DNA of 17,071 bases from Oscillospiraceae bacterium (GTDB taxonomy: Bacteria; Bacillota; Clostridia; Oscillospirales; Oscillospiraceae), in NCBI GenBank assembly GCA_016292445.1, contig JAEDIN010000024.1, forward strand, positions 1 through 17,071. The letters are read 5' to 3'. The notes beneath the pieces are model-generated. The model had not been told where the DNA came from, did not search any database, and saw nothing but the letters and a program-made list of their open reading frames with translations. Every line of letters begins with the position of its first letter. Position 1 is the stretch's first letter. This document shows, piece by piece, positions 1-6,485 of the stretch. The translations under genes were made by a program, and so were the position numbers.

Positions 1-54
<54 letters not shown>

Positions 55-67
55 GAGTGCAAAAAAC

Positions 68-96
68 ATTTTAGCAGAATCGGGCGGCATTGTCAA
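68..96 (-). promoter_or_regulatory. Sigma-A promoter of the tRNA-Ala gene
   Basis: On the minus strand TTGACA (91-96) and TAAAAT (68-73) are separated by exactly 17 nt. The predicted start falls about 6-8 nt downstream, a few bases before the mature tRNA 5' end. The 67 bases between plsY and the tRNA contain no obvious terminator hairpin, so some transcription from the der-plsY operon could also run into the tRNA. Confidence 0.85.
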
Positions 97-120
97 CCGT
101 AAATATTCCGTTTTTGACGC

Positions 121-759
121 TTATTCGTCGAACATATAGCTTATGTCTTTTTTATAGCGGTACTTTTTCTCCTTGCCCTTGAGCAGCCGGACAATGCTGT
201 GGCGATTTTCAATGAAAATGAGCAGTGCGGTTAGCAAAACAAGGTATTTAACCCAAGGCGTATCGACCGTCATGAATGTCGTCAGGCACATCATGAGCGT
301 TGCTGCGAGCTTTCCGAGAGACACATATCGGGTGAGAAAGTACACCGCGGCAAACACGAGCAGGGTAGCAACGCCTACACCCGAACCGATAAAAAAGGTG
401 CCGACAGCGACGGCGAGAATGCTCGACGAGCCTTTGAAACGATACATTATAGGGAAGTTTATGCCGAGCACCATGCAGAACATGGCAAAGGCATATCCGA
501 CATCGCTGTGGTCGACTATGCCCATCAGAATACCGCCGAGAATCAGGGGAACAAGGGCTTTGGCAAGCTCAATACCCAGAAACTTTGCAAGACCTTTTAT
601 GCCAAAGTTCTTTACGAAGCGGGTGATTCCCAAATTATCAAGCGGGTATTCTTTTTTTATATCGCAGTGGAAAATCAGATTAGATGTGAGGTTGACGGTG
701 CTGATGCTGCCGCAAAAATAGGCAATAATGGCGGTGACGGAAAGCAGAAAAGCAATCAT
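121..759 (-). CDS. PlsY-like membrane protein with degenerate acyltransferase motifs
   Basis: This is a 212-residue polytopic membrane protein that resembles PlsY, the acyl-phosphate:glycerol-3-phosphate acyltransferase, in length, hydrophobic pattern and landmarks: YFCGSI near residues 14-19, FKG at 108-110, YVSLGK at 145-150, and a C-terminal RHSIVRLLKGKE-type tail. The catalytic motifs are altered. The usual HGSGNxGxTN is replaced by YPLDNLGITR (38-47), so the SGN serine and glycine are lost. The GGKxVAT loop reads GSSSILA (110-116), with no lysine. Its start codon overlaps the der stop (ATGA, 756-759), which gives translational coupling. A plsY at this place after der is common in Clostridia. 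I infer a divergent paralogue, possibly not an acyltransferase, and the genome should then encode a canonical PlsY elsewhere. Family membership is fairly sure; activity is doubtful. Confidence 0.75.
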   Translation of the reverse strand: MIAFLLSVTAIIAYFCGSISTVNLTSNLIFHCDIKKEYPLDNLGITRFVKNFGIKGLAKFLGIELAKALVPLILGGILMGIVDHSDVGYAFAMFCMVLGINFPIMYRFKGSSSILAVAVGTFFIGSGVGVATLLVFAAVYFLTRYVSLGKLAATLMMCLTTFMTVDTPWVKYLVLLTALLIFIENRHSIVRLLKGKEKKYRYKKDISYMFDE

Positions 760-2081
760 TCCTTTTCTCCCTTCTGCCGTATTACCATCCTGATGGGGGT
801 GCCCTCAAGACCGAACACGGCACGGATCTGATTTTCGAGATATCGTTGGTAAGAGAAGTGAAAAAGCTCCTTGGTGTTGCAGAACACGACGAAGTTAGGC
901 GGTTTGATGCCGGTCTGCGTCATGTAGTAAATCTTGAGCCTGCGGCCCTTATCCGTGGGCGGCTGCACACGGGCCTGAGCGTCGGCAAGAACACTGTTGA
1001 GCATACCGGTGGTGATGCGCATATTGCTCTGGTCATTGACAAAGTTGACAAGCTCAAAAATGCGGTCGGTGCGCTGCCCGGTTACGGCGGAGATAAACAG
1101 CACCGGAGCGTAGCTCATGAAGCTTAGGTCACGCATAACATCCTTGCGCATTTTTTCAAGTGTACCGGTCTCTTTTTCTATAAGATCCCACTTGTTGACG
1201 ACAATGATGCTCGCCTTGCCTGCCTCATGGGCAAGACCGGCGATCTTTGTGTCCTGCTCGGTGACGCCCTCACGGGCATCAATCATTATAAGGCAGACAT
1301 CGGCGCGCTCTATTGCCATCTGCGCACGCATTACTGAGAACTTCTCGACCCGCTCGTCGACCTTGGATTTGCGGCGTATGCCGGCGGTATCGATAAACAC
1401 ATACTTGCCGAATTTGTTGTCTATCTCCGAGTCAACCGCGTCACGGGTCGTGCCTGCAACGTTGCTTACGATGACGCGCTTCTCACCGAGAATATGGTTA
1501 ATTAGCGAGGATTTGCCTACATTGGGCTTGCCGATGACAGCGACCTTGATGCGATCGTCCTCCTCGTCAACATCGCAGTCCTCCGGAAAATACTTGACGC
1601 ATTCGTCGAGAAGATCGCCCGTGCCGTGGCCGTGGACGGCGGAAACGGCGATGGGATCGCCCATGCCCAGCTCGTAAAACTCATATATCGCAGGGTCAAC
1701 ACGACCCGTGGAGTCCATCTTGTTTACGGCAAGAACGGTGGGCTTTTTCGAGCGCAGCAGCATATTGGCAACATCCTTGTCCGCAGCGGTGACACCCGTG
1801 CGCACATCGGTCACGAGGATTATTACATCCGCGGAGTTTATCGCGATATTGGCCTGCTCACGCATGAACAGCAGTATTTCGTTATCCGTTGTAGGTTCGA
1901 TACCGCCGGTATCGACGATATCAAACCTGTGGCCGCACCACTCGCACTCGGCATACAGCCTGTCGCGGGTGACACCGGGCGTGTCCTCAACGATTGAGAG
2001 GCGCTTGCCCACAAGTTTATTAAAAAGCATTGATTTGCCGACATTAGGTCTGCCGACTATTGCAACGAGAGGTTTTGACAA
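756..2081 (-). CDS. der: Ribosome biogenesis GTPase Der (EngA)
   Basis: This essential double-GTPase acts in maturation of the 50S ribosomal subunit in the cytoplasm. Its 441 residues match the family length. G domain 1 shows GRPNVGKS (10-17), DTGG (57-60) and NKMD (120-123). G domain 2 shows GKPNVGKS (184-191), DTAG (231-234) and NKWD near 297-300. A KH-like domain fills the last 100 or so residues. The start is TTG at 2079-2081, preceded by GGAGG with 9 nt spacing. That ribosome site overlaps the stop codon of the upstream DUF512 gene, which ends at 2087. The downstream plsY-like gene overlaps by 4 nt, so the three genes form one coupled operon. All nucleotide-binding motifs look intact. 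Confidence 0.98.
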   Translation of the reverse strand: MSKPLVAIVGRPNVGKSMLFNKLVGKRLSIVEDTPGVTRDRLYAECEWCGHRFDIVDTGGIEPTTDNEILLFMREQANIAINSADVIILVTDVRTGVTAADKDVANMLLRSKKPTVLAVNKMDSTGRVDPAIYEFYELGMGDPIAVSAVHGHGTGDLLDECVKYFPEDCDVDEEDDRIKVAVIGKPNVGKSSLINHILGEKRVIVSNVAGTTRDAVDSEIDNKFGKYVFIDTAGIRRKSKVDERVEKFSVMRAQMAIERADVCLIMIDAREGVTEQDTKIAGLAHEAGKASIIVVNKWDLIEKETGTLEKMRKDVMRDLSFMSYAPVLFISAVTGQRTDRIFELVNFVNDQSNMRITTGMLNSVLADAQARVQPPTDKGRRLKIYYMTQTGIKPPNFVVFCNTKELFHFSYQRYLENQIRAVFGLEGTPIRMVIRQKGEKE

Positions 2082-2086
2082 TTGAT

Positions 2087-3460
2087 TTAACCTCCATTCT
2101 GATTATATTTGTAAAACTGCTCTTTTTCGCCGTTTCGTACAGGAATTTTCAGCTCGGGCAGAGCGTCGCCGGAGATGGCATCCCAAAGGGCAAACCCGTC
2201 CTGCTCGATGGGGTAGATGGGCACACCGAGGGCGGCAGACGCCTCCTCGAGCAGCACATCGTCCAGAAAGTCCATTTCCTCGCGGCGGAGCATATTCTGC
2301 GAGATAAAAAGCCTTTCACCGAGGTCCTTACCCTTGAGCTGGTTTATGAGGTCACCGCCGGTGATAAGACCCGTCACATTTATGCTGTGACCGAAGAAGT
2401 CGTTTTCAATAGCATAGACTCTACCGTCTATATTATCATACTTTTCATGCGCTGTACAAACAAGTTTTTCAAAAAAAGGTGCAACGGAGGTGCCACAGGC
2501 GATGGAGAAGGGAACTCCGTCGGGCTTTTCCGACAAACTCAGTGCAGACTTGAACTCCGCCTCCAAGAGCCTTATCATACCCACACCGTTTTCAAGCTGG
2601 GTGTGTTCCTCGTAAAACTCGTCCTCCGGCAGCTCGCGATTTGCGCAGATATACATTTCGTCCGAGCAGAAAAACAGCCTTGTGCCGAATTTTTTAAGAC
2701 ACTCATCGCCGAATTCGGTGACCATATCTATCGTCTCGGAGGAATGTTCCGGAGTAAAGGGACGAAGTTCGAAAAGCCCCTCGCGAAACTTCGTAAGTCC
2801 CACCGGTACTATCGAAACGCTGTGCACGGCAGGGTACATATCGGCAAGCTCGCGCATCGTGCGCAAAAGCTCATCGCCGTCGTTGAGACCCGGACAGCAG
2901 ACGATCTGGCAATTCATTTTAATGCCGCCGTCAGCAAAGCGGCGCATGATATCGATACATTTGCCGGCGTTGCGGTTGCGAAGCATTTTAACGCGCAGCT
3001 CGGGATTTGTCGTATGCACCGAGACATTTATGGGGCTGATATGCAGGTCGCATATACGCTGTATCTCGCGGTCGGAGAGGTTGGTCATGGTTATGTAGTT
3101 TCCCAAGAGAAAGCTCAGACGCGCATCGTCGTCTTTGAAGTACATCGTCCGGCGCATACCCCCGGGAAGCTGGTCGATAAAGCAGAAAACGCAGTTATTT
3201 GCGCAGCTTCTCGGCCTGTCCATGAGGTAAGTTTCAAACTCAAGCCCGAGATCCTGACCCTCTGCCTTCGCGACATGAACGGTGTGCTCAACGCCCTCGG
3301 GAGTGCGCACGGTGACGCTGACCTCGGGGTCGTAGCCGAAGAATTTATAGTCAAGCACATCGTGCACCCTGTTGCCGTTTATGGCGAGCAGAGTGTCACC
3401 GATGTGAACGCGGTGCTTCAGGGGGCTGCCGTTTTCAATTTTGGAAATCACATTCTCCAT
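2087..3460 (-). CDS. DUF512 radical SAM protein with N-terminal PDZ-like domain
   Basis: The 457 residues follow the DUF512 family layout: a PDZ-like region at about 3-65, then a radical-SAM cluster motif CANNCVFC (Cys86, Cys90, Cys93; CX3CX2C) followed by FIDQLP, then the C-terminal DUF512 region. The pattern predicts a 4Fe-4S cluster that cleaves S-adenosylmethionine. The substrate of the family is not established to my knowledge. The gene directly precedes der, a conserved arrangement in Clostridia that hints at a link to ribosome or RNA maturation, but that is inference. The ATG at 3458-3460 has only a weak AGG ribosome site. That site lies immediately after the inverted-repeat element at 3472-3593, so translation could be influenced by RNA structure. 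Confidence 0.93.
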   Translation of the reverse strand: MENVISKIENGSPLKHRVHIGDTLLAINGNRVHDVLDYKFFGYDPEVSVTVRTPEGVEHTVHVAKAEGQDLGLEFETYLMDRPRSCANNCVFCFIDQLPGGMRRTMYFKDDDARLSFLLGNYITMTNLSDREIQRICDLHISPINVSVHTTNPELRVKMLRNRNAGKCIDIMRRFADGGIKMNCQIVCCPGLNDGDELLRTMRELADMYPAVHSVSIVPVGLTKFREGLFELRPFTPEHSSETIDMVTEFGDECLKKFGTRLFFCSDEMYICANRELPEDEFYEEHTQLENGVGMIRLLEAEFKSALSLSEKPDGVPFSIACGTSVAPFFEKLVCTAHEKYDNIDGRVYAIENDFFGHSINVTGLITGGDLINQLKGKDLGERLFISQNMLRREEMDFLDDVLLEEASAALGVPIYPIEQDGFALWDAISGDALPELKIPVRNGEKEQFYKYNQNGG

Positions 3461-3471
3461 AAAAAATACCT

Positions 3472-3593
3472 AAGCTGACGGGAGTTGAACCCGTATCGGT
3501 TTTGACGTGCATATTTCCGCCCGTGCTGCGATAGCCCTTGACAATACGGAAGTATTCTCTGACAGGAGATGGGGGTTTAGCTCCCGTCAGCTT
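3472..3593. other. Unidentified 122-nt inverted-repeat / structured RNA element
   Basis: Two perfect 13-nt arms, AAGCTGACGGGAG (3472-3484) and CTCCCGTCAGCTT (3581-3593), can be extended inward by 8 more pairs (3485-3492 with 3573-3580) if the plus strand is the RNA. Two of those 8 pairs are G-U on the plus strand and would be A-C mismatches on the minus strand. The interior can form UAUCG/CGAUA (about 3494-3525), AAUAC-GGAA-GUAUU with a GNRA-type tetraloop (about 3542-3555) and UCUC/GAGA. This favours a plus-strand RNA. On the minus strand it would instead be the 5' leader of the DUF512 gene, and its 3' arm then contains a perfect T-arm look-alike, ACGGG-TTCAACT-CCCGT. I do not recognise a family. 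It could be a regulatory leader, a small RNA or a miniature mobile element. Confidence 0.55.
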
Positions 3594-3614
3594 GCAAGCC
3601 AATCTTTTAAGCAA

Positions 3615-3643
3615 AAAGAGGAAAGGGATTCCCTTTCCTCTTT
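3615..3643 (-). terminator. Rho-independent terminator after rpmF
   Basis: A 13-bp perfect stem (3615-3627 with 3631-3643) with a 3-nt loop ends in a run of U on the minus strand, 12 nt past the rpmF stop codon. It separates yceD-rpmF from the downstream DUF512-der-plsY genes. I could not find a clear promoter for that operon between here and 3460, so partial read-through is possible. On the plus strand the U run is shorter. Confidence 0.85.
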
Positions 3644-3654
3644 AAGCATTTCAA

Positions 3655-3837
3655 TTACTCTTCTACCTTCAGAACCTGACGGCCGTTGTACATACCGCAA
3701 GCCTTGCAGGCACGATGAGGCATTTTGAAAGCACCACAGTTGGGGCACTTTACGATACCGGGAGCCTCAAGCTTCCAATGAGAGGAACGTCTCTTGTCTC
3801 GTCTCTGTCTTGATACTTTTCCCTTAGGGACTGCCAT
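3655..3837 (-). CDS. rpmF: 50S ribosomal protein L32
   Basis: A 60-residue basic protein starting MAVPKGKVSRQRRDKRRS, typical of bacterial L32, a component of the large ribosomal subunit. It is the zinc-ribbon form with CPNC (Cys31, Cys34) and CKAC (Cys44, Cys47). The ATG at 3835-3837 is preceded by AGGAGGTG at 7 nt. It lies 42 nt downstream of the yceD-like gene, the usual neighbour of rpmF across bacteria, and is followed by a strong terminator. All four zinc ligands are present, so this is the C+ paralogue type rather than the zinc-independent version. Confidence 0.98.
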   Translation of the reverse strand: MAVPKGKVSRQRRDKRRSSHWKLEAPGIVKCPNCGAFKMPHRACKACGMYNGRQVLKVEE

Positions 3838-3879
3838 GGTGACACCTCCTGTAAATAGCTGTTATGAGCAGCCTGTTTC

Positions 3880-4368
3880 TTATTTATCCAAAAGCTGCTC
3901 AAGCACAGCAAGTCTTGGATCGATTTCTTTCCTGCAACCGCAGGGACCGAGATTCAAATCAGCTCCGCAAACGGAGCAAAGACCCTTGCAGTCCTCAGAG
4001 CACAAAAACTTTGTTTCCATGTCGAGAACGAAAAGGGTGGAGAGCGTTTCACTGAGGTCGAGCTTGTCCCCGTCGAGAACAAAGGCCTCGGGATCATCGG
4101 ACTCTCCGTCGGAAATATAGGCATTAAGGTCCATTAACTTGACGCTGTCAAACTCTTTACCACATCGGTCGCAGACGCAAGTCATATCAGCTTCCAGAGT
4201 ACCCTCGAGTGTCAGGATACCGGCTGCATTGAACACACGGCCTTCGGCTACGGGATCTGAGCGATACGCCTTGATCGATTCATTCAAAAGCCCCTCAGTG
4301 TCCAGCTCACACTTGAACGGAACGCTCTTTCCGGGGACTTCAATTATTTCTCTCAAATCAAGAAACAT
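3880..4368 (-). CDS. yceD: YceD/DUF177 family protein (rRNA accumulation factor)
   Basis: This YceD-family protein is the standard partner of rpmF. Members are implicated in large-subunit rRNA accumulation and processing, and plant homologues act in 23S rRNA processing. Cysteines 64, 66 and 69 (CVCDRC) and the C-terminal cluster CSEDCKGLCSVCG (123-135), followed by CGC (143-145), look like metal-binding sites typical of Gram-positive members. The frame is open to an ATG at 4383. The only good ribosome site, GGAGAGG, lies inside that extension and sits 6 nt before a second ATG at 4366-4368 (protein MFLDLREI..., 162 residues), so I take the downstream start. It is transcribed with rpmF from the promoter at 4397-4425. 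Confidence 0.92.
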   Translation of the reverse strand: MFLDLREIIEVPGKSVPFKCELDTEGLLNESIKAYRSDPVAEGRVFNAAGILTLEGTLEADMTCVCDRCGKEFDSVKLMDLNAYISDGESDDPEAFVLDGDKLDLSETLSTLFVLDMETKFLCSEDCKGLCSVCGADLNLGPCGCRKEIDPRLAVLEQLLDK

Positions 4369-4396
4369 AGTACACCTCTCCATAGTCGCTTGAATA

Positions 4397-4425
4397 TTAT
4401 AGTCGAATAAATCTGCGTTGTCAAC
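4397..4425 (-). promoter_or_regulatory. Sigma-A promoter of yceD-rpmF
   Basis: On the minus strand a perfect TTGACA (4420-4425) and perfect TATAAT (4397-4402) are spaced by exactly 17 nt. The predicted start is near 4390, giving a short leader of about 20 nt to the ATG at 4368. It is one of the strongest promoters in the window, as expected for a ribosomal protein operon. It is divergent from the plus-strand promoter at 4470-4499. Confidence 0.92.
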
Positions 4426-4469
4426 TTAATTTTTTAGGTTTTTCAGTAGAAAATCGCAAAAAATGTGCC

Positions 4470-4499
4470 TTGCGGCATAATACCTGCATATGGTATAAT
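4470..4499 (+). promoter_or_regulatory. Promoter of the PepSY-like gene
   Basis: On the plus strand TTGCGG (4470-4475) is followed after 18 nt by TATAAT (4494-4499). A TG one base upstream of the -10 makes it an extended -10 promoter. Transcription would start near 4506, giving a leader of only about 16 nt that contains the GGGTGA ribosome site. Confidence 0.75.
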
Positions 4500-4522
4500 T
4501 TCGCATGAAAGGGTGAGTCGGA

Positions 4523-4828
4523 ATGAAGAAAAAAGCTGAAATAGTATTGATCGCTCTGGCGCTTGTCACGCTGATTGTCGGCGGCATTGCGTTTCTCATC
4601 CTCCAGACCCGCCATGACGAGCTGCTCATAGGAGAGAGCAGAGCCGAGACCGTTGCGCTGAGCAATGCCGATCTTGACAAATCGCAGGTCAAGGAGCTTT
4701 CTTCAAAGCTCTCCTACGGCAGCGACGGCTGGTACTATAAGGTCGAGTTTAAAACGTTTGCGCTTGAATACAGGTATGAGATAGAGGCATACAGCGGAGC
4801 GATTCTCGAAAAGAACACTAAAGGCTGA
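4523..4828 (+). CDS. Small membrane-anchored PepSY-domain protein
   Basis: The 101-residue protein has a lysine-rich start (MKKKAE), one hydrophobic segment at about 5-28, and an outside-facing domain. Its end (about 68-101) has the WYYKVEFKT...YEIEAYSGAILEK pattern of the PepSY domain: a beta-strand containing Tyr/Glu followed by a G-x-I-L turn. PepSY domains are found in propeptides of peptidases and in secreted proteins and are thought to inhibit proteases or to bind peptides. The specific role here is unknown. The ATG at 4523 follows GGGTGA. The gene is monocistronic: its own extended -10 promoter upstream, terminator directly after the stop. Confidence 0.82.
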   Translation: MKKKAEIVLIALALVTLIVGGIAFLILQTRHDELLIGESRAETVALSNADLDKSQVKELSSKLSYGSDGWYYKVEFKTFALEYRYEIEAYSGAILEKNTKG

Positions 4829-4861
4829 AAAACAGCGTGTGGATTTTCCACACGCTGTTTT
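4829..4861. terminator. Bidirectional terminator between PepSY gene and DUF4015 gene
   Basis: A perfect 15-bp stem (4829-4843 with 4847-4861) with a TTT loop has A-rich and T-rich ends, so it reads as a U-tailed terminator on both strands. It sits between convergent genes ending at 4828 (plus) and 4873 (minus). Confidence 0.92.
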
Positions 4862-4872
4862 CTCAGTTCATT

Positions 4873-5976
4873 TTAGCTCATCTTGAGCCAGCAGGAGGTG
4901 TCCGGAGTTCCCTCGTAGCATATGGGAACATAACGGTATCTCGCCTCGCCGAGCTCTATCATGCTTTTGACCGCCGTCTGTTCGCTTCCCGCGGTTTCTG
5001 TGCTGGAGGTACGGTAAATACGGTCAAACACCTTGAAAAAGAGCTTTGCACTCTGACCGGTGGTTTCGTCAACGGACTTCATCGCCTTGTCGCTGCCGAC
5101 CTGAACGGAAATGTTTGCCTTGCAGGTTTGCAGACCTCTTGTTACAGCAATCGCAAAGCCGGATATCGCCGTCTGCGGCGTCGGTGTGGCAGAGGTCGAG
5201 CTGGAGTAATTAAAGCTCACGCCCTCGGCTTCGGGCATTCTCATGCCGTTGAGGACAATTTCGTCAACACCCATGCCGTCAAGCTCCTTGCACAGCGAGA
5301 TGATGTAATCGCGCACAATGGAATTTGTCGGGTCGAGCCATGCGCCGTTATCGTCGGAAAATGCCTCTCCGGTGCTTTTGCGCAGAGTGAGCTGTTCGTA
5401 TCTCGAAGCCAAAGTGTTGTCAACAAAGCAGCACAGCCTTACCGCGACCTTGATCTTTTTCTCGTGCAGCGAGCTGATGATGGGCTTTAAGTCCACCGTG
5501 CCCGAGGTGCCGTAACCCTTGGCAATCTCGGTATCGGACTTCCACACGAGCATACCGGTGACGGTTTTGAGGTCGAGCAGCAGGGTGTTGCCCTTGCCGA
5601 GACTTTCGGCGTAAGCGTTTATGCTGTCGGTATTTATCATGTCTGCCGGCACAAGCACCGCCTTGAGCTCCGAAAGCCCCTCGCCGGCAGTCGCACGGAC
5701 ATTGGTGTAGTCCGGCTCGCCGACAATAAGCTCGGCATTTACCTGCTCAAACTCACGCATCGCACTGCCGTCATCATCCGACTGCACATTCTGCTTGTCG
5801 GATAGAATCGGCAGGTCGAGATACAGGCCGCTGTTCGTGACCACTATATACTTTTGCAGACCGTAGAAAAGCAGTATCACAAAGGCAATCAGCGACAGCA
5901 CGACGATAGACACTATCAGCGCAGGGCCTGTCTTTTTTCGCTTTCCGCGGTAAAATTCGGATTTGTTGCCAGACAC
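4873..5976 (-). CDS. Membrane-anchored putative glycoside hydrolase (DUF4015-like)
   Basis: The 367-residue protein has a short basic cytoplasmic N-terminus, a single membrane segment at about 18-40, and a large extracellular part. The outer domain resembles DUF4015, a TIM-barrel glycosidase-like family. The features are the repeated loop-strand pattern with LLLDLKTVTGML, KIKVAVRLCCF, WLDPTNSIVRDYIISLCKEL and GVDEIVLNGMRMP. In the family the last segment usually reads like DEIxFDYxRFP, so the FDY acid is replaced here by LNG, which could mean altered or lost catalysis. The start is GTG (5974-5976), 6 nt after the rpiB stop, with AGGA 10 nt upstream, so it is in the rpiB operon. The substrate is unknown; a cell-wall or capsular glycan is plausible. 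Confidence 0.72.
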   Translation of the reverse strand: MSGNKSEFYRGKRKKTGPALIVSIVVLSLIAFVILLFYGLQKYIVVTNSGLYLDLPILSDKQNVQSDDDGSAMREFEQVNAELIVGEPDYTNVRATAGEGLSELKAVLVPADMINTDSINAYAESLGKGNTLLLDLKTVTGMLVWKSDTEIAKGYGTSGTVDLKPIISSLHEKKIKVAVRLCCFVDNTLASRYEQLTLRKSTGEAFSDDNGAWLDPTNSIVRDYIISLCKELDGMGVDEIVLNGMRMPEAEGVSFNYSSSTSATPTPQTAISGFAIAVTRGLQTCKANISVQVGSDKAMKSVDETTGQSAKLFFKVFDRIYRTSSTETAGSEQTAVKSMIELGEARYRYVPICYEGTPDTSCWLKMS

Positions 5977-5982
5977 TAAAAA

Positions 5983-6411
5983 TCAGTCCTCTATCATATT
6001 GATGCGGCGGACATGACGCTCGTCGCCGGAGAAGGGGGTGTCAAGGAAGGTGTCAACTATCTTGAGGGCAAGTCCCGGGCCAACGACCCTCGCACCCATG
6101 GCAAGAATATTCGCATCGTTGTGCAATCTTGTCATCTCTGCCGAAAAGCAGTCGCCGCAAAGAGCTGCGCGAATGCCGGGGATTTTGTTTGCGGTGATGG
6201 AAATGCCTATGCCCGTGCCGCAGATGATAATGCCCTTGTCGCAGTCGCCGCCTGCAACCGCGTGAGCGACCGCCTTGCCGTAAACGGGATAGTCGCAGCT
6301 TGCTTCGGAATAGGTGCCGTAATCCTTATATTCAAGGCCTCGTGCCTCGAGATGCTTGATGACCTCCTGCTTGAGAGCAAAGCCGCCGTGGTCGGAACCG
6401 AGTGCAATCAT
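5983..6411 (-). CDS. rpiB: Ribose-5-phosphate isomerase B
   Basis: The 142-residue protein interconverts ribose 5-phosphate and ribulose 5-phosphate in the non-oxidative pentose phosphate pathway. RpiB/LacAB family motifs are clear: GSDHGG (5-10), the catalytic cysteine in CGTGIG (Cys64), and RLHNDANILAMGARVVG with His97. The size is normal. The ATG at 6409-6411 follows GGAGGT at about 7 nt. It has its own promoter at 6443-6471 and is followed 6 nt later by the DUF4015-like gene. The Cys64 type favours true RpiB over LacA, which usually belongs to lactose clusters. Confidence 0.96.
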   Translation of the reverse strand: MIALGSDHGGFALKQEVIKHLEARGLEYKDYGTYSEASCDYPVYGKAVAHAVAGGDCDKGIIICGTGIGISITANKIPGIRAALCGDCFSAEMTRLHNDANILAMGARVVGPGLALKIVDTFLDTPFSGDERHVRRINMIED

Positions 6412-6442
6412 GAAATTTACCTCCGAAAATCTGTTTCAAATC

Positions 6443-6471
6443 ATTATACATTATTGAGCATCAAATTACAA
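6443..6471 (-). promoter_or_regulatory. Sigma-A promoter of rpiB
   Basis: On the minus strand TTGTAA (6466-6471) and a perfect TATAAT (6443-6448) are 17 nt apart. The start is predicted near 6436, leaving a leader of about 25 nt with the GGAGGT ribosome site. No terminator hairpin is visible between this promoter and the upstream mannosyltransferase gene that ends at 6486. Confidence 0.85.
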
Positions 6472-6485
6472 TACAGGGATTATAC

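Noticed and set aside
2060..3478. 472-codon open frame on the plus strand opposite the DUF512 gene
   Set aside because: It mirrors a gene with a certain family assignment on the other strand, has no ribosome site and no recognisable protein motifs.
3472..3593. tmRNA or complete tRNA call for the inverted repeat
   Set aside because: The T-arm-like part is good, but there is no D-arm, anticodon arm or tag reading frame, and the length of 122 nt fits neither.
3507..3728. 73-codon plus-strand frame over the inverted repeat and the end of rpmF
   Set aside because: It crosses a terminator and runs antisense to rpmF. No start signal is visible.
4421..4692. Minus-strand frames of 64 and 88 codons between yceD and the PepSY gene
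   Set aside because: They overlap the divergent promoters and are antisense to the PepSY-like gene, without ribosome sites.
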